The notes beneath the pieces were generated by a model. The model did no database searches. It was not told the DNA's origin and saw only the letters and a list, made by a program, of their open reading frames with translations. DNA of 64,000 bases. Source: Thalassospira lohafexi. Its GTDB lineage: Bacteria > Pseudomonadota > Alphaproteobacteria > Rhodospirillales > Thalassospiraceae. The DNA lies in assembly GCF_002844275.1 (NCBI RefSeq), contig NZ_NXGX01000004.1, forward strand, positions 124,001-188,000, read 5' to 3'. The position numbers and the translations under genes are program-made. Position 1 is the first letter of the stretch, and every line of letters begins with the position of its first letter. Below are positions 16,912 to 26,261 of the stretch, in pieces.

Positions 16912-16995
16912 TTATCGGTTGATCAAAAGCCCGATGCCGATCATGGTGGACAAGGTGCCAAGCAGTCCGTTGAGCCATCCATAACTCAACGATCT
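16912..16995 (-). pseudogene. Remnant of a LysE-family transporter gene (C-terminal part only)
   Basis: About 25 codons ending at a stop at 16912 encode YGWLNGLLGTLSTMIGIGLLINR, which aligns without gaps to the C-terminus of the intact LysE protein at 18319-18975 (AGWINGVLGVFFAMVGIRLLFNR). The two DNA stretches are also similar, at roughly two thirds identity by eye. Nothing LysE-like remains upstream of it; that sequence is occupied by the MFS gene on the other strand. I read this as the relic of a second lysE copy. Confidence 0.7.
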
Positions 16996-17026
16996 GGCGC
17001 CACTGTCATGCGTAAGAGGGCATTCG

Positions 17027-18310
17027 ATGTTTAAGGTTTTGTCTAGTGTCTGGGCGCTTTTGCTTGGGATCGTCCTGATCATGCTGGGCAATGGCATGCA
17101 TTCGACCCTTATCGGTGTCCGTGGCGGGATCGAAAACTTTTCCTCAGCAGAACTGGCCATTGTCACATCGGCCTATTTTGCCGGCTTTTTGTCGGGTGCG
17201 CGCCTGACGCCGGTGATGCTGCGTCGTGTGGGGCATGTGCGTGTTTTTGCCGCTCTTGGCAGCTTCATGTCGGCGGCACTGATTGCCTTCCCCTTATTGA
17301 CGGAGCCATGGGCGTGGACGCCACTTCGCATTCTTGTCGGGTTTTGCATGTCGGGCATCTATGTCACGGCGGAAAGCTGGCTTAATGATGCCGCGACCAA
17401 TGAAACACGCGGTAAGGTTCTGTCGGCCTATATGATTGCACAGACGCTGGGCATTATCGGTGCACAGGGGCTTTTGACACTGGGTGATGCCGCGACATCG
17501 GTGCTGTTTATTGGGGCCTCGATCCTTGTGTCGGTTTCTTTCGCGCCGATCCTTTTGTCGGTATCCTCGGTTCCGGTGACCGAAGCTGCGAAAGCAATGC
17601 CGTTACGCGAATTGTTTGTCGAGGCACCGCTGAGTACTGTCGGGATTTTCCTGCTGGGCAGTGTGTATGCCACGCAATCGGGCATGGGGGCTGTTTTTGG
17701 CACCAAGATTGACCTGACCACAGCACAGATCGCGTTGTTTATCGGGATGCTGTTTGCGGGGGCGTTGCTGTTTCAATATCCCATCGGCTGGTTGTCGGAC
17801 CGGATGGATCGGCGCAAGCTGATCTTTGGTGCGGCGTTAATGGGAGGGATATCCTGTGCACTGGGCTGGATGGCCGGCGATCAGCTTTGGCCCCTGATGG
17901 CCGCGGCATTCTTTGCCGGTGGGATGACAACGCCGCTTTACGCATTGTTCTTGGCTTACACCAATGATTTTCTGACGCTTGAGGAAATGCCAGCCGCGTC
18001 TGGGGCGCTGGTTCTGACTTTTGGCATTGGGGCTATTTCGGGCCCGCTTGTCACCGGTTGGGCGATGCAGCAGTTCGGTCCATACGCATTCTGGTTGGTG
18101 CTTGTTGTAACGTTTGGTGCCATTGCACTTTATGCGCTCTATCGCATGACCAAGCGCGAGGCAATGCCGGCCGATGAGACCGAGAGTTATCTGGGCGTGT
18201 TGCCAACAGCGTCACCGATGGCTGTGGAAACCGCAGGCGTGTGGGCCGCAGAACAGGCTGAAGCAGAGGCCGAAGCTGAAACCGAGAAAGAAGATCCGGC
18301 GCGGCCCTGA
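17027..18310 (+). CDS. MFS transporter, YcaD-like
   Basis: A 427-residue major facilitator with about twelve membrane segments. The start (WALLLGIVLIMLGNGMHSTL), the motif-A equivalents FLSGARLTPVMLRRVGHVRVFA in the first half and YPIGWLSDRMDRRKLIFGAA in the second, and the block GIYVTAESWLNDAATNETRGKVLS are typical of the YcaD (UMF2) subfamily, whose substrates are not established. The C-terminal tail is a short Glu/Ala repeat (EAEAEAETEKE). AGAGGG precedes the ATG. It is flanked on both sides by the 3' end of a LysE-family gene in the opposite orientation: a relic upstream and an intact gene downstream. Confidence 0.9.
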   Translation: MFKVLSSVWALLLGIVLIMLGNGMHSTLIGVRGGIENFSSAELAIVTSAYFAGFLSGARLTPVMLRRVGHVRVFAALGSFMSAALIAFPLLTEPWAWTPLRILVGFCMSGIYVTAESWLNDAATNETRGKVLSAYMIAQTLGIIGAQGLLTLGDAATSVLFIGASILVSVSFAPILLSVSSVPVTEAAKAMPLRELFVEAPLSTVGIFLLGSVYATQSGMGAVFGTKIDLTTAQIALFIGMLFAGALLFQYPIGWLSDRMDRRKLIFGAALMGGISCALGWMAGDQLWPLMAAAFFAGGMTTPLYALFLAYTNDFLTLEEMPAASGALVLTFGIGAISGPLVTGWAMQQFGPYAFWLVLVVTFGAIALYALYRMTKREAMPADETESYLGVLPTASPMAVETAGVWAAEQAEAEAEAETEKEDPARP

Positions 18311-18318
18311 CGCCAACT

Positions 18319-18975
18319 TTATCGATTAAACAGCAACCTGATACCGACCATGGCAAAGAAAACGCCAAGTACCCCGTTGATCCATCCGGCGGCACGCCGG
18401 TAAATCGAAATCGCCGGGGCGGTTGAAAAGGCGGTAGCATAGATCAGATGCATGCAGGTTGAAATCATCCCACACCCGATCACGATGGCAGCTCCCACCC
18501 AAAGCGGTGCACCATGGGTAAAGCCGATTGAAATGATCGCGATCCAGGTCAGGATTGCCTTTGGATTGGTAAGATGCAATGCCAGCCCGCGCAGGTAATA
18601 GCCTTTGCGTGTGATCGGATCGCTTGCCGGAACATCGTCATTTGCACTGGCGGGAACGGGTTTGCGAAAGGCGGTGCGAAATGCGCGATACGACAGCCAC
18701 AGCAAATAAAGCCCACCAAAAATACGAATGGCGGTCATCGCATCTGCATAGGCTGCCAAGACCGCAGACAACCCGGTCAGGGTTAAAAGTCCGATGGAAA
18801 AAGATCCGGTGCCGATGCCCAAGGCGAAGCTTTGCCCCGCAAGGCGTCCGCGATCAAGTGAAACACCCATCAGTCCAAGCAAGGCCGGGCCGGGGCTGAC
18901 GACGCCAACAAGCAAGGCAAGGTACGATAGCAAAATACCGGGCAGGTATTGTGTAATTTCAGTAAGCTCAGGCAT
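18319..18975 (-). CDS. LysE-family amino-acid exporter
   Basis: A 218-residue LysE/RhtB-type exporter with about six membrane segments. VVSPGPALLGLMGVSLDRGRLAG near residue 25 is the family hallmark, and ALHLTNPKAILTWIAIISIG is the second conserved block. The start at 18975 follows AGGAA at eight bases and fits the family; a 33-base in-frame extension exists. The stop lies nine bases from the convergent MFS stop. Substrate is not predictable; many members export amino acids or homoserine-like compounds. Confidence 0.92.
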   Translation of the reverse strand: MPELTEITQYLPGILLSYLALLVGVVSPGPALLGLMGVSLDRGRLAGQSFALGIGTGSFSIGLLTLTGLSAVLAAYADAMTAIRIFGGLYLLWLSYRAFRTAFRKPVPASANDDVPASDPITRKGYYLRGLALHLTNPKAILTWIAIISIGFTHGAPLWVGAAIVIGCGMISTCMHLIYATAFSTAPAISIYRRAAGWINGVLGVFFAMVGIRLLFNR

Positions 18976-19043
18976 GGGGGCATTCCTGTTTGGCGGTGGT
19001 AGTATCAAAGACTATGCCGGTCATTCCCACCTGTCGAGCATGC

Positions 19044-19074
19044 AAAAAAAGAACCCCCGCCAAAAGGCAGGGGT
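19044..19074 (-). terminator. Terminator of the lsr transport operon
   Basis: On the minus strand ACCCCTGCC-TTTT-GGCGGGGGT forms a 9-bp stem with one G-U pair, followed by a run of seven T after TTC. It lies about 60 bases beyond the aldolase stop codon. Confidence 0.88.
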
Positions 19075-19133
19075 CAAGGGAGTTTGCTAAGCTTTGGTGT
19101 GAAACAAAGGGAAAAACACCGAAGCCGCGGGAG

Positions 19134-20381
19134 TTATTTCTTCTGAAGTTTTGCCTGTTCAAGCGACCAGTATTCCATATCAAACAGATCGGCCTCGTTG
19201 ATCGGCTGGAACGTTCCGACTTGTTCGGCGGCATTGATGATGCGTGCAGTTTGCTCGCCAAGGTCGCCTGCGATGCGCGCAGCTTTGTCATTGGCGCCAA
19301 GTCCAACAAGACCAAGACCCTTGATCAAGACCATGCGCGGCCAAGCATCAAGCATGACTTTTTCTTCGCTGGCGTTGGGCGCATTGCGGTCGAAATAGGC
19401 GCGGTAGCGGGATTTGTAGTCCGCAAGCGCGGATGCGATGTCGTCAAGGCTAGCATCGGCATCAATGATTAGCGGGAATGGTTTAATACGGATCACGTGA
19501 TCGGGGGTTGCCGTACCGCGTGCCGCGATGGTTTCAAGGTCATCGTTTGACAGATATGTGCGGATCGATGGCGTGCTGCGGAAATCCATTCCGATGGCAT
19601 CGGCAAAGGGCGATCCGTCAGCACGAAGGGCGGTGCTGAGTTTATCAGCGATGGCCGGATCAAGATCGCGATCTGATGTTTCTGGTCCCGGAAGGGAAAT
19701 GCCCTTGGCGGCCAGATAATTTTCCGCATCGGTGACGAAATCAATCATACGGTCATAGGATTGTTTGGCGGTATCGCCAAAGGTGAACAATCCATGGTTT
19801 TTAAGCCACAGACCTTCGCAGTTGGGAAAGCGATCAAATAGATCAGCACCCGCAATCGACAGGTCGTAACCCGGCATCACATAAGGCAGGAATGCCAGAC
19901 GGTCGCCGTAGATTTCGCGCATGATGTCTTCGGATTTGTCCTGGTTGGCAAGGGCCAAGACAGCGGTCGAATGGGTGTGGTCGACAAAGTCAAATGGCAG
20001 ATAGGCGTGCAATAAGGCTTCGACCGATGGGTTTGGCGCGGAGGGGTCCAGAAGGTTGCTGCGCAGAAGGGCAACCATTTCAGAGTCTGACAGCTTTTTT
20101 TCTTTGCGTGCGGCATGAAGCGGGGCGAGCTTCACGGCTGGCAAGCCAGGGGCTTCGATGGTTTCAAGATCCCAGCCGCTGCCTTTGACATGCATGATGG
20201 CGTTGCTATCGCTGTCGGTTACTTTGACCGATGTATTGCCACCGCCATGCAAAACAAGATCGGCAACCTCGCCAATGATGCGGGATGTATAAACGCGCAA
20301 GCCCAATGCTTCGGGTTGACCGGCCGTTTTGGCTTCGTTGGCATAGTGTGCCGCGTCGTTATCGTTCCAAAGGTTTTCCAT
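19134..20381 (-). CDS. Class II aldolase in the lsr operon (aldolase half of a RhaD-type enzyme)
   Basis: A 415-residue zinc-dependent class II aldolase. It has the phosphate-binding GGGNTS at residues 46-51, a Glu at 121, the metal-ligand pair His135 and His137 in DHTHS, and His196 in KNHGLF. The sequence resembles the aldolase portion of the large bifunctional rhamnulose-1-phosphate aldolase/lactaldehyde dehydrogenase proteins (about 690 residues), but stops before the short-chain dehydrogenase half. It is the last gene of lsrACDB, where LsrF thiolase stands in E. coli, so it may act on the phosphorylated autoinducer-2 breakdown product (inference). An intercistronic hairpin separates it from lsrB. 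Scavenging another phosphorylated sugar is an alternative. Confidence 0.85.
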   Translation of the reverse strand: MENLWNDNDAAHYANEAKTAGQPEALGLRVYTSRIIGEVADLVLHGGGNTSVKVTDSDSNAIMHVKGSGWDLETIEAPGLPAVKLAPLHAARKEKKLSDSEMVALLRSNLLDPSAPNPSVEALLHAYLPFDFVDHTHSTAVLALANQDKSEDIMREIYGDRLAFLPYVMPGYDLSIAGADLFDRFPNCEGLWLKNHGLFTFGDTAKQSYDRMIDFVTDAENYLAAKGISLPGPETSDRDLDPAIADKLSTALRADGSPFADAIGMDFRSTPSIRTYLSNDDLETIAARGTATPDHVIRIKPFPLIIDADASLDDIASALADYKSRYRAYFDRNAPNASEEKVMLDAWPRMVLIKGLGLVGLGANDKAARIAGDLGEQTARIINAAEQVGTFQPINEADLFDMEYWSLEQAKLQKK

Positions 20382-20424
20382 CGGGCTGTATCCGTAAATC
20401 TATCAAAAAATCAGCAAGAAAATC

Positions 20425-20458
20425 CGGGTACGGCCCACCCCCAGGAGGGCCGTACCCG
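20425..20458 (-). other. Intercistronic hairpin between lsrB and the aldolase gene
   Basis: Perfect 12-bp inverted repeat CGGGTACGGCCC/GGGCCGTACCCG with a 10-base loop, just after the lsrB stop. The following minus-strand sequence (GATTTTCTTG) is a poor U-tract, so partial termination or 3'-end protection of the lsrACDB mRNA is more likely than full termination. Confidence 0.75.
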
Positions 20459-20470
20459 TTCATCCAAAGA

Positions 20471-21496
20471 TCAGAAATCGAAATCGTCGATATTGTCTTT
20501 GGTAAAGACAGTGCGGTTTGGCAGCAAGATGATGCCGTTGCCGTCTGCTTCGTAGTCGTAACCCTGAACACTGTTCGGGGAAACTTCAACGGTGCCAACA
20601 CCCGGAATGTCGAGCGTATCGCCAACATTCATCGGGCCGTTATCAAGAACGTGGTTGGCAACATAGACCGAAATTTTACCCTGTTCGGTGACGTCCCAAA
20701 GGCCGAAACGTTCCACCGTGCCGCGTTTGACGTATGGACGCATCACATTCGGGGTGGAGAAGCCAACGATGGCGACTTTGCCCGCGCGGTCGAGGTTTTC
20801 AGCCGCCTGTGCGGCCGCCGGAAGGGCATTGGCATCCGGTGCGATGATGGCATCAAGATCCGGATAAGCTTTGAGGATGCTTTCAGCAGTCTGAAGCGAT
20901 TTCTGCGCATCGTTATAACCATACTGGGTGGTAACAACTTCCCAGTTCGGATGTTCTGCTTCGATTTTGGCCTTGGCAGCATTGGCCCATGCGTTCTGGT
21001 CGGTGACGGTCGGGCTGGAATAGAAGAAGGCGACTTTTGCCTTTTCTTTGGTGATGCCGTCATTGGCCATATCGACCAAAAGACCGCCCAGCTGTTCCGG
21101 GGTGCCCTGGTTGACATAGTAGCTGCGGCACTCTGGTTTCACGTCGCTGTCCCAGGTCATGACCAGGACATCGCGTTTCATCGCGCGTTCCAGAGCCGGG
21201 CACAGACCATCGGGGGAGACGGACGATAAAATGATGCCATTATAGCCCTGATTGACGAAGTTGTTCACGAACTGGACCTGACCGGAAACGCTTGGTTCGG
21301 TCGGGCCGTCATAGGTGACATCAATCCCAAGTTCTTTACCAGCGGTGGTCGCACCATTGCCGCCACTGGTGAAGAAGCCAACGCCCACCAGTTTCGGGAT
21401 GAACGCGATCTGGTTTTCGGCAAAGGCCGGAGCTGCTGCCAGAAGCGAGCCTGCGAAGGCCGCTGCCGTCATCCATTTAAAAGTTTTTCCTGACAT
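20471..21496 (-). CDS. lsrB: Autoinducer-2 binding protein LsrB
   Basis: Periplasmic receptor that captures autoinducer-2 (the tetrahydrofuran form of DPD) for import. The 341-residue protein has a signal peptide cleaved near AFA-EN at residue 26. The six residues known to contact AI-2 in enterobacterial LsrB are all present, at identical numbering from this start: Lys35 (IPKLVG), Asp116 (WDSD), Asp166 and Gln167 (TDQN), Pro220 and Ala222 (APDANA). Overall similarity to remembered E. coli LsrB is very high. The ATG at 21496 is chosen over a longer frame because GAGGAGGAAAG lies directly upstream. It is the fourth gene of lsrACDB. Confidence 0.97.
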   Translation of the reverse strand: MSGKTFKWMTAAAFAGSLLAAAPAFAENQIAFIPKLVGVGFFTSGGNGATTAGKELGIDVTYDGPTEPSVSGQVQFVNNFVNQGYNGIILSSVSPDGLCPALERAMKRDVLVMTWDSDVKPECRSYYVNQGTPEQLGGLLVDMANDGITKEKAKVAFFYSSPTVTDQNAWANAAKAKIEAEHPNWEVVTTQYGYNDAQKSLQTAESILKAYPDLDAIIAPDANALPAAAQAAENLDRAGKVAIVGFSTPNVMRPYVKRGTVERFGLWDVTEQGKISVYVANHVLDNGPMNVGDTLDIPGVGTVEVSPNSVQGYDYEADGNGIILLPNRTVFTKDNIDDFDF

Positions 21497-21507
21497 TTCT
21501 TTCCTCC

Positions 21508-22509
21508 TCATGATGCTGCGCGTTTGCGGTTCGTCGCCATTATTCGCGCAGCTATAAAATCGGCCAACACTGCGCTTCCGTGGCGCAATGCGACCGCAAC
21601 CACCAGCAACGCACCTGAGAGCGCACTGGAAATCTGACTGGGAACACCGCTCATTTGCAGGCCTTGCTGCAGATAACCGATGACCAGGGTGGCCAGAAGG
21701 GTGCCGACAATCGACCCTTGCCCACCGTAAATAGAAGCCCCACCAAGAACGGCCGCCGTGATGGCGGGCAACAATGTCGCCGTGCCAAGATCAACACGCG
21801 CCGATCCAAAATAGGATGACAAAACAAGCCCTGCGACCGCAGCAAAAACGCCGGTCAGGACATAGGTGATGGTTTGGATCGTTTTGATGCGAAGGCCGCT
21901 ATAGCGCGCGGCATGTTCGCTTAGCCCGCACATAAAGACCGACCGGCCAAAGCGCGAATAGTGCAAAACGATAAACAAGATCAGGGCTTCGATCAGCAAC
22001 ACCAAAAACGGTGCGGGCAGACCGGCCAGTTCAACATAGGCAAAGGATGTAAAGACATCGGGGAAGTTGCCGATCCCTTCATAGCCGCCTGCACCCACAA
22101 CACCCGACAGAACCGTTGCCGCACCGCCAAACAGATACAGACTGCCAAGGGTGACCACCAGCGGCTGAATGCGTGACACATGGATCATGGTGGCGTTAAA
22201 CAGGCCTGCCATCGCACCGGTCAAAAGCGATGCCAAAATCGAAATCGGCAACGGCATGCCAAAGAAATTGGCTATGCCAAACACGATGGCGCACAAGCCA
22301 ACTGCCGATGCAAAGGATACGTCAATTCCGCCAGCGATGATCACAATGGTCAGGGGCAGGGCAACAATGCCGATCTGGGCAAAGTCACTGGTGCTATAGA
22401 GCAGGTTGGACAGGTTCAGAAAACGCGGATTGATCATGCCAAAGATGGCAAATTCAGCAATCAGCATGAACAGAAGGGCGGTTTCCCAGCGCAGAACATA
22501 GCGTTTCAT
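21508..22509 (-). CDS. lsrD: AI-2 ABC transporter permease LsrD
   Basis: A 333-residue inner-membrane permease of the ribose-type ABC family with about nine or ten hydrophobic segments. [45 protein letters not shown] and [26 protein letters not shown] segments match remembered LsrD rather than LsrC. It starts one base into the lsrC stop (TAATG) with a GGAGG ribosome binding site inside lsrC, and ends 11 bases before lsrB. With LsrC it forms the channel energised by LsrA. Confidence 0.94.
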   Translation of the reverse strand: MKRYVLRWETALLFMLIAEFAIFGMINPRFLNLSNLLYSTSDFAQIGIVALPLTIVIIAGGIDVSFASAVGLCAIVFGIANFFGMPLPISILASLLTGAMAGLFNATMIHVSRIQPLVVTLGSLYLFGGAATVLSGVVGAGGYEGIGNFPDVFTSFAYVELAGLPAPFLVLLIEALILFIVLHYSRFGRSVFMCGLSEHAARYSGLRIKTIQTITYVLTGVFAAVAGLVLSSYFGSARVDLGTATLLPAITAAVLGGASIYGGQGSIVGTLLATLVIGYLQQGLQMSGVPSQISSALSGALLVVAVALRHGSAVLADFIAARIMATNRKRAAS

Positions 22510-23579
22510 TATTCACCTGCCTCCTGCGGGCGGGACGCGGATGCGCCGTCGCGATTGGATGGATTGGATGTATCGGGTTGGTCGATGTTGGTTGGGCTCG
22601 GGCCGTGGTGATGAACTGCATAGCGTTTGGCACGGATCGCACGGTCAACGGCCATGCGCACGCGCCCATCCAGAAGCAGCACCAACAGCAACACGGCACC
22701 GGCAATGAAATCATTCCAAAAGGCCGGGATTTTCAGGAACACCAGCGCACTGTCGATGGAAGTTAGGAAAATCACACCGACGAAAATGCCCGGAACCGTG
22801 CCGGTCCCGCCCAAAAGGCTGACGCCACCCAGAACGTTGGCAGCAATGGCTTTAAGTTCCAGTCCGTTGCCAGCCTGATTGGGGATAAAGCCGATCTGTG
22901 CCGCAAAGATCATTCCGGCGATGGCCGCGAGGATCCCCGCGGCCACAAAGGCTGCGATTTGTACGAGTTTAACCGGGATACCCAGATGGCGGGATGCTTC
23001 GCGGTTATCGCCTACAGCATAGAAATAGCGGCCAAATCGGGTCTGGCGAACGCAAAAGCCAACAACAACAAGTGCGACAACGACAACCACCGTCAGAATG
23101 GAAATGCCCAACGGGCCGTTGATCGCCAATCCCTTAAGCGATTGCGGCAGTTCTTCGATCCAGTTGCCACCGGTCAGGATCAGCATCACACCGCGAAACA
23201 GGCCAAGGGTGCCCAATGTCGCGATGATCGATGGCACATTAAGCATGGTGACCAAAAGACCATTGATCAGCCCGGCAACCGCACCGGTCACAAGACAGGC
23301 GATGATCGCAACGCCAAGGCTGTGACCGTCATTCAGCATAAGGCCCAGTACAACGGCACTTAGGCCAAGTACCGATCCGCTTGAAACATCAATATTGCGG
23401 GTCAGGATGACCAGCATGGTGCCAAGTGCGACCGACATCAAAACAAGGCTGTTGGACATCACAACTGATGCGGTCGAAAGCGACAAGTAGCCCGGTGCGA
23501 CAGCCCCGATGAGCAGGAATGCAAGGACGGTTACGGCACACAGGGTCGCCACACGGTTGCGTGCGAAGAAATCAAGCAT
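22509..23579 (-). CDS. lsrC: AI-2 ABC transporter permease LsrC
   Basis: A 356-residue permease partner of LsrD. Segments such as MLVILTRNIDVSSGSVLGLSA, VPSIIATLGTLGLFRGVML, AAQIGFIPNQAGNGLELKAIA and LKIPAFWNDFIAGAVLLLVL match LsrC as remembered. The start at 23579 (MLDFFARNRV) overlaps the end of lsrA by eight bases, indicating coupled translation; in-frame codons further upstream are inside lsrA and unlikely to be used. The C-terminal 40 residues are hydrophilic and somewhat longer than usual (ending with DGASASRPQEAGE). Confidence 0.94.
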   Translation of the reverse strand: MLDFFARNRVATLCAVTVLAFLLIGAVAPGYLSLSTASVVMSNSLVLMSVALGTMLVILTRNIDVSSGSVLGLSAVVLGLMLNDGHSLGVAIIACLVTGAVAGLINGLLVTMLNVPSIIATLGTLGLFRGVMLILTGGNWIEELPQSLKGLAINGPLGISILTVVVVVALVVVGFCVRQTRFGRYFYAVGDNREASRHLGIPVKLVQIAAFVAAGILAAIAGMIFAAQIGFIPNQAGNGLELKAIAANVLGGVSLLGGTGTVPGIFVGVIFLTSIDSALVFLKIPAFWNDFIAGAVLLLVLLLDGRVRMAVDRAIRAKRYAVHHHGPSPTNIDQPDTSNPSNRDGASASRPQEAGE

Positions 23580-25077
23580 GTGAAGGGCTCCCGGACTCGA
23601 AGGCAAGATGGGCAATGGCATCAACCGTGACGGCATCACGTTCGAGTGCGCCGCACTGCAGGCCATGCGCCATGACGACAACCCGGTCGGCAAGCTGTTC
23701 GATTTCGTCAAAGTCCGATGAAATCAAAACAACCCCGAGGCCCTTGGCGGCCAGTTCGTGGATCAGACGATAAATATCGTTACGCGCCGCAACATCCACA
23801 CCGCGTGTAGGTTCATCCAAAATCAGAACCTTGGGATTGGCGGCAAGGCATTTGGCCAGCAGGACTTTTTGCTGATTACCACCAGACAAGCGCCCAGCGG
23901 ACTGATCTTCGCCTTCGCATTTGATGCCAAGGCTTTCGCGGAACGTGTTAAATGCCGTTGTTTCAGCATTGCGTTTTGGGAAAAAGCCAAGGCGATGCAT
24001 GGTGTAGCCCGACATATTCCAAGCAAGGGAAGCTTCAAGGAACAGGCCGTTTTGCTGCCGATCTTCGGGCAGATAAACCAGCCCAGCATCAACGCAATCA
24101 CGTGGGGAACGTTTGGTCAGTGGCGCGCCATGTAAATGGAGTGTGCCGCTGCGCGCATCGCGCAAGCCAAACAGGGTTTCGGCCAATTCCGAACGACCCG
24201 CCCCCACAACCCCAGCCAGACCGACAATTTCACCGGCCCGGACATTAAAGGAAATGTCGCGAAATCCTTCGCCGCTAAAACCATCGATTTCAAGCACCAC
24301 GTCGCGGGTGTCAAAATCGATATCCGCATCGGCACGTGCGGTTGGGGCCGCCGATTGCACAGTTTTGGTCATGGCTTCGACGATGTGGTTGTCATCGTAA
24401 TCGCAAAGCGCGCCCGACAGAACAATTGCCCCATCGCGCAGAACACTAATGACGCTGCATATTTCGCGAATTTCGCGCAGCTTGTGCGAAATAAAGAAGA
24501 TGCCAACGCCTTGTGCCTGAAGCTGACGGACGCGATCAAACAGTGCGTTTGCTTCGTGCGGGGTCAGGGCGGATGTCGGTTCATCAAGAATAAGAACGCT
24601 GGCCTTGCGAATCAGCCCGCGCATGATTTCAACAATCTGGCGGTCGGCAATTTCAAGGGTGGCGGCCTGCGCATCAAGATCAAGCGATACGGCAAGATCG
24701 CGCAGCAGGGCTTCTGCCTGTGCCCGCAGCGCGCGCGGTTTGGCCTTAAGGCCAAGGCAGATATTTTCCAAAACAGATTGATTGGGCAGGATGTGGGCTT
24801 CTTGGGGGACCAGATAAAGCCCAAGGGCCTGTGCCGCCGCAGGGGACGGGGTGCCGAGCACCTGTTCATTGATTTCGACCGAACCCTGATCCGGGCTGAC
24901 CAGACCAGCAATGGTTTTCATCAATGTCGACTTACCTGCACCGTTCCCGCCCAAAAGCGCGTGAACCTGCCCTGCAAGCAATTCGATGTTAATCCCCTTA
25001 AGAACCGCTGTGCCGCCATAGGATTTCCATATGTCGGTAACACGGACCGATGTCCGGGGTGTTATGTTGTTTTCCAT
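23572..25077 (-). CDS. lsrA: AI-2 ABC transporter ATP-binding protein LsrA
   Basis: Energises AI-2 import. The 501-residue protein carries two fused ABC domains, as in ribose-type importers: the first with Walker A GGNGAGKST and ILDEPTSALTPHE, the second with a degenerate loop GVVGAGRSE, signature LSGGNQQKV and ILDEPTRGVDVAARND. Similarity to enterobacterial LsrA runs along the full length. The ATG at 25077 (MENNITPRT) is favoured; one six codons upstream at 25095 lies inside an operator-like repeat and lacks a ribosome binding site. It is the first gene of lsrACDB-aldolase and diverges from lsrR. Confidence 0.95.
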   Translation of the reverse strand: MENNITPRTSVRVTDIWKSYGGTAVLKGINIELLAGQVHALLGGNGAGKSTLMKTIAGLVSPDQGSVEINEQVLGTPSPAAAQALGLYLVPQEAHILPNQSVLENICLGLKAKPRALRAQAEALLRDLAVSLDLDAQAATLEIADRQIVEIMRGLIRKASVLILDEPTSALTPHEANALFDRVRQLQAQGVGIFFISHKLREIREICSVISVLRDGAIVLSGALCDYDDNHIVEAMTKTVQSAAPTARADADIDFDTRDVVLEIDGFSGEGFRDISFNVRAGEIVGLAGVVGAGRSELAETLFGLRDARSGTLHLHGAPLTKRSPRDCVDAGLVYLPEDRQQNGLFLEASLAWNMSGYTMHRLGFFPKRNAETTAFNTFRESLGIKCEGEDQSAGRLSGGNQQKVLLAKCLAANPKVLILDEPTRGVDVAARNDIYRLIHELAAKGLGVVLISSDFDEIEQLADRVVVMAHGLQCGALERDAVTVDAIAHLAFESGSPSHA

Positions 25078-25090
25078 CCCTAGAAGCCTG

Positions 25091-25120
25091 TTCATTTGTT
25101 TTTATGAAAAACATTTGATC
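25091..25120 (-). promoter_or_regulatory. Operator-like element A at the lsrA leader
   Basis: Read on the minus strand, this stretch begins GATCAAATGTTTTTCAT and ends CAAATGAA, running into the lsrA leader. It matches element B at 25256-25286 at both ends (GATCA and CAAATGAAC) and in the T-rich centre. The mirrored placement towards each divergent gene suggests twin LsrR binding sites. Confidence 0.6.
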
Positions 25121-25255
25121 ATAGGATTCCAAATCCGTCAACAACCATGATTTTTTAATATATCGGCAATTATCTGCCAGTAATCAGTGAAAATTGGTGC
25201 TGCATTGCAGCATGAAGCGTTGCCATTTTTAGTAGTGCTGACAATGGTTGACGTG

Positions 25256-25286
25256 ATCATTTGTTTTATGAATAATCAAATGAACA
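25256..25286 (+). promoter_or_regulatory. Operator-like element B upstream of lsrR
   Basis: Contains the dyad TCATTTG (25257-25263) and CAAATGA (25277-25283) separated by 13 bases, in an AT-rich context, 28 bases before the lsrR start. It is related to element A near lsrA, in inverted orientation, as expected for a regulator controlling both divergent operons. Confidence 0.6.
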
Positions 25287-25313
25287 ACATATGAAAATTT
25301 GGGGATACGGATT

Positions 25314-26258
25314 ATGGCGTCGGAAGGAAGTGATTGGAGTTATGCAGACGCGGAAGAGGAAACTCTGACCCGTATCGCATGGTATTACTATAACGACGGC
25401 ATGACCCAGGGCGAAATCGGCGACAAGCTTGGCCTGTCGCGGATCAAGGTTTCGCGCATGCTTGAAAGTGGCCGACGCACCGGGATCATTCAAGTCCGAA
25501 TTAATTCGCGCCATCAAGGGTGCCTTGAATATGAACAGCGTCTTCAAGATGTCTGGGGGCTTCGCGAAGTGCGGGTTGTGCCCAATCTTGAAAATGGCGA
25601 TCTGAATGAACGGCTGGGTCAAGCGGCGGCGCAGTTTCTGATGCAGCGTTTGGGCAATGATGATTTGCTTGCTGTTGGCTGGGGCTCGACGGTTAGTCAT
25701 ACCATCCAGCGTCTTGGCCATATGGCAAATGAACGCAATGTGTCGCTGGTCAGTTTGACCGGCGGTGTGGCGACCTATGTCGATGGTATGCGCACCGCCA
25801 ACTGGGGCAGTAGTGTCCATCTTTTGCCCGCCCCACTTGTGGTGTCGGACCCGTCAGTGGCATCGGCCCTGATGGGGGAAGCGGGCATTTCCAATGTTCT
25901 CGAAATGGCGATGAATGCGGCTTATCAGCTGGTCGGGATTGGCGAACTTAATAGCGAGTCGACCGTTGTCCGCAGCGGTTATGTCACGCCCGATGAAGTT
26001 GAACCCCTGCGCCGGAAGGGCGCTGTGGGCGATATTCTGTGCCAATTTTACGATGATAACGGCGATGTTTTGGACCTTTCACTGCATGAGCGGGTGATTG
26101 GTGCGCGTCTGGCATCGCTGAATAAATCCAAAAATGTGATCGCCGCCGCCGGCGGGGAAGCAAAGGTGCGCGCCATTCGTGCCGCCCTTAAAGGAAAATA
26201 TGTCGACATCCTGATCACGGATGAAAAAACGGCAGAAAAATTGTTGGAGGACGTCTAG
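25314..26258 (+). CDS. lsrR: LsrR-type transcriptional regulator (SorC family)
   Basis: Repressor of the lsr genes that is released by phosphorylated AI-2 in enterobacteria. The 314-residue protein has an N-terminal helix-turn-helix near residues 27-52 (ARIAWYYYNDGMTQ-like start, then EIGDKLGLSRIKVSRML) and a SorC sugar-phosphate-binding domain with VSLTGGVATY and RKGAVGDILCQF. These segments parallel remembered E. coli LsrR. The ATG at 25314 follows GGGGAT; a TTG at 25299 is possible. Its stop lies three bases before lsrK, giving an lsrR-lsrK-lsrG operon divergent from lsrACDB. Confidence 0.94.
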   Translation: MASEGSDWSYADAEEETLTRIAWYYYNDGMTQGEIGDKLGLSRIKVSRMLESGRRTGIIQVRINSRHQGCLEYEQRLQDVWGLREVRVVPNLENGDLNERLGQAAAQFLMQRLGNDDLLAVGWGSTVSHTIQRLGHMANERNVSLVSLTGGVATYVDGMRTANWGSSVHLLPAPLVVSDPSVASALMGEAGISNVLEMAMNAAYQLVGIGELNSESTVVRSGYVTPDEVEPLRRKGAVGDILCQFYDDNGDVLDLSLHERVIGARLASLNKSKNVIAAAGGEAKVRAIRAALKGKYVDILITDEKTAEKLLEDV

Positions 26259-26261
26259 GAA

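Noticed and set aside
20285..21229. Open frame opposite lsrB
   Set aside because: Fully explained by lsrB, which has all known ligand residues; the antisense frame has no initiation signal.
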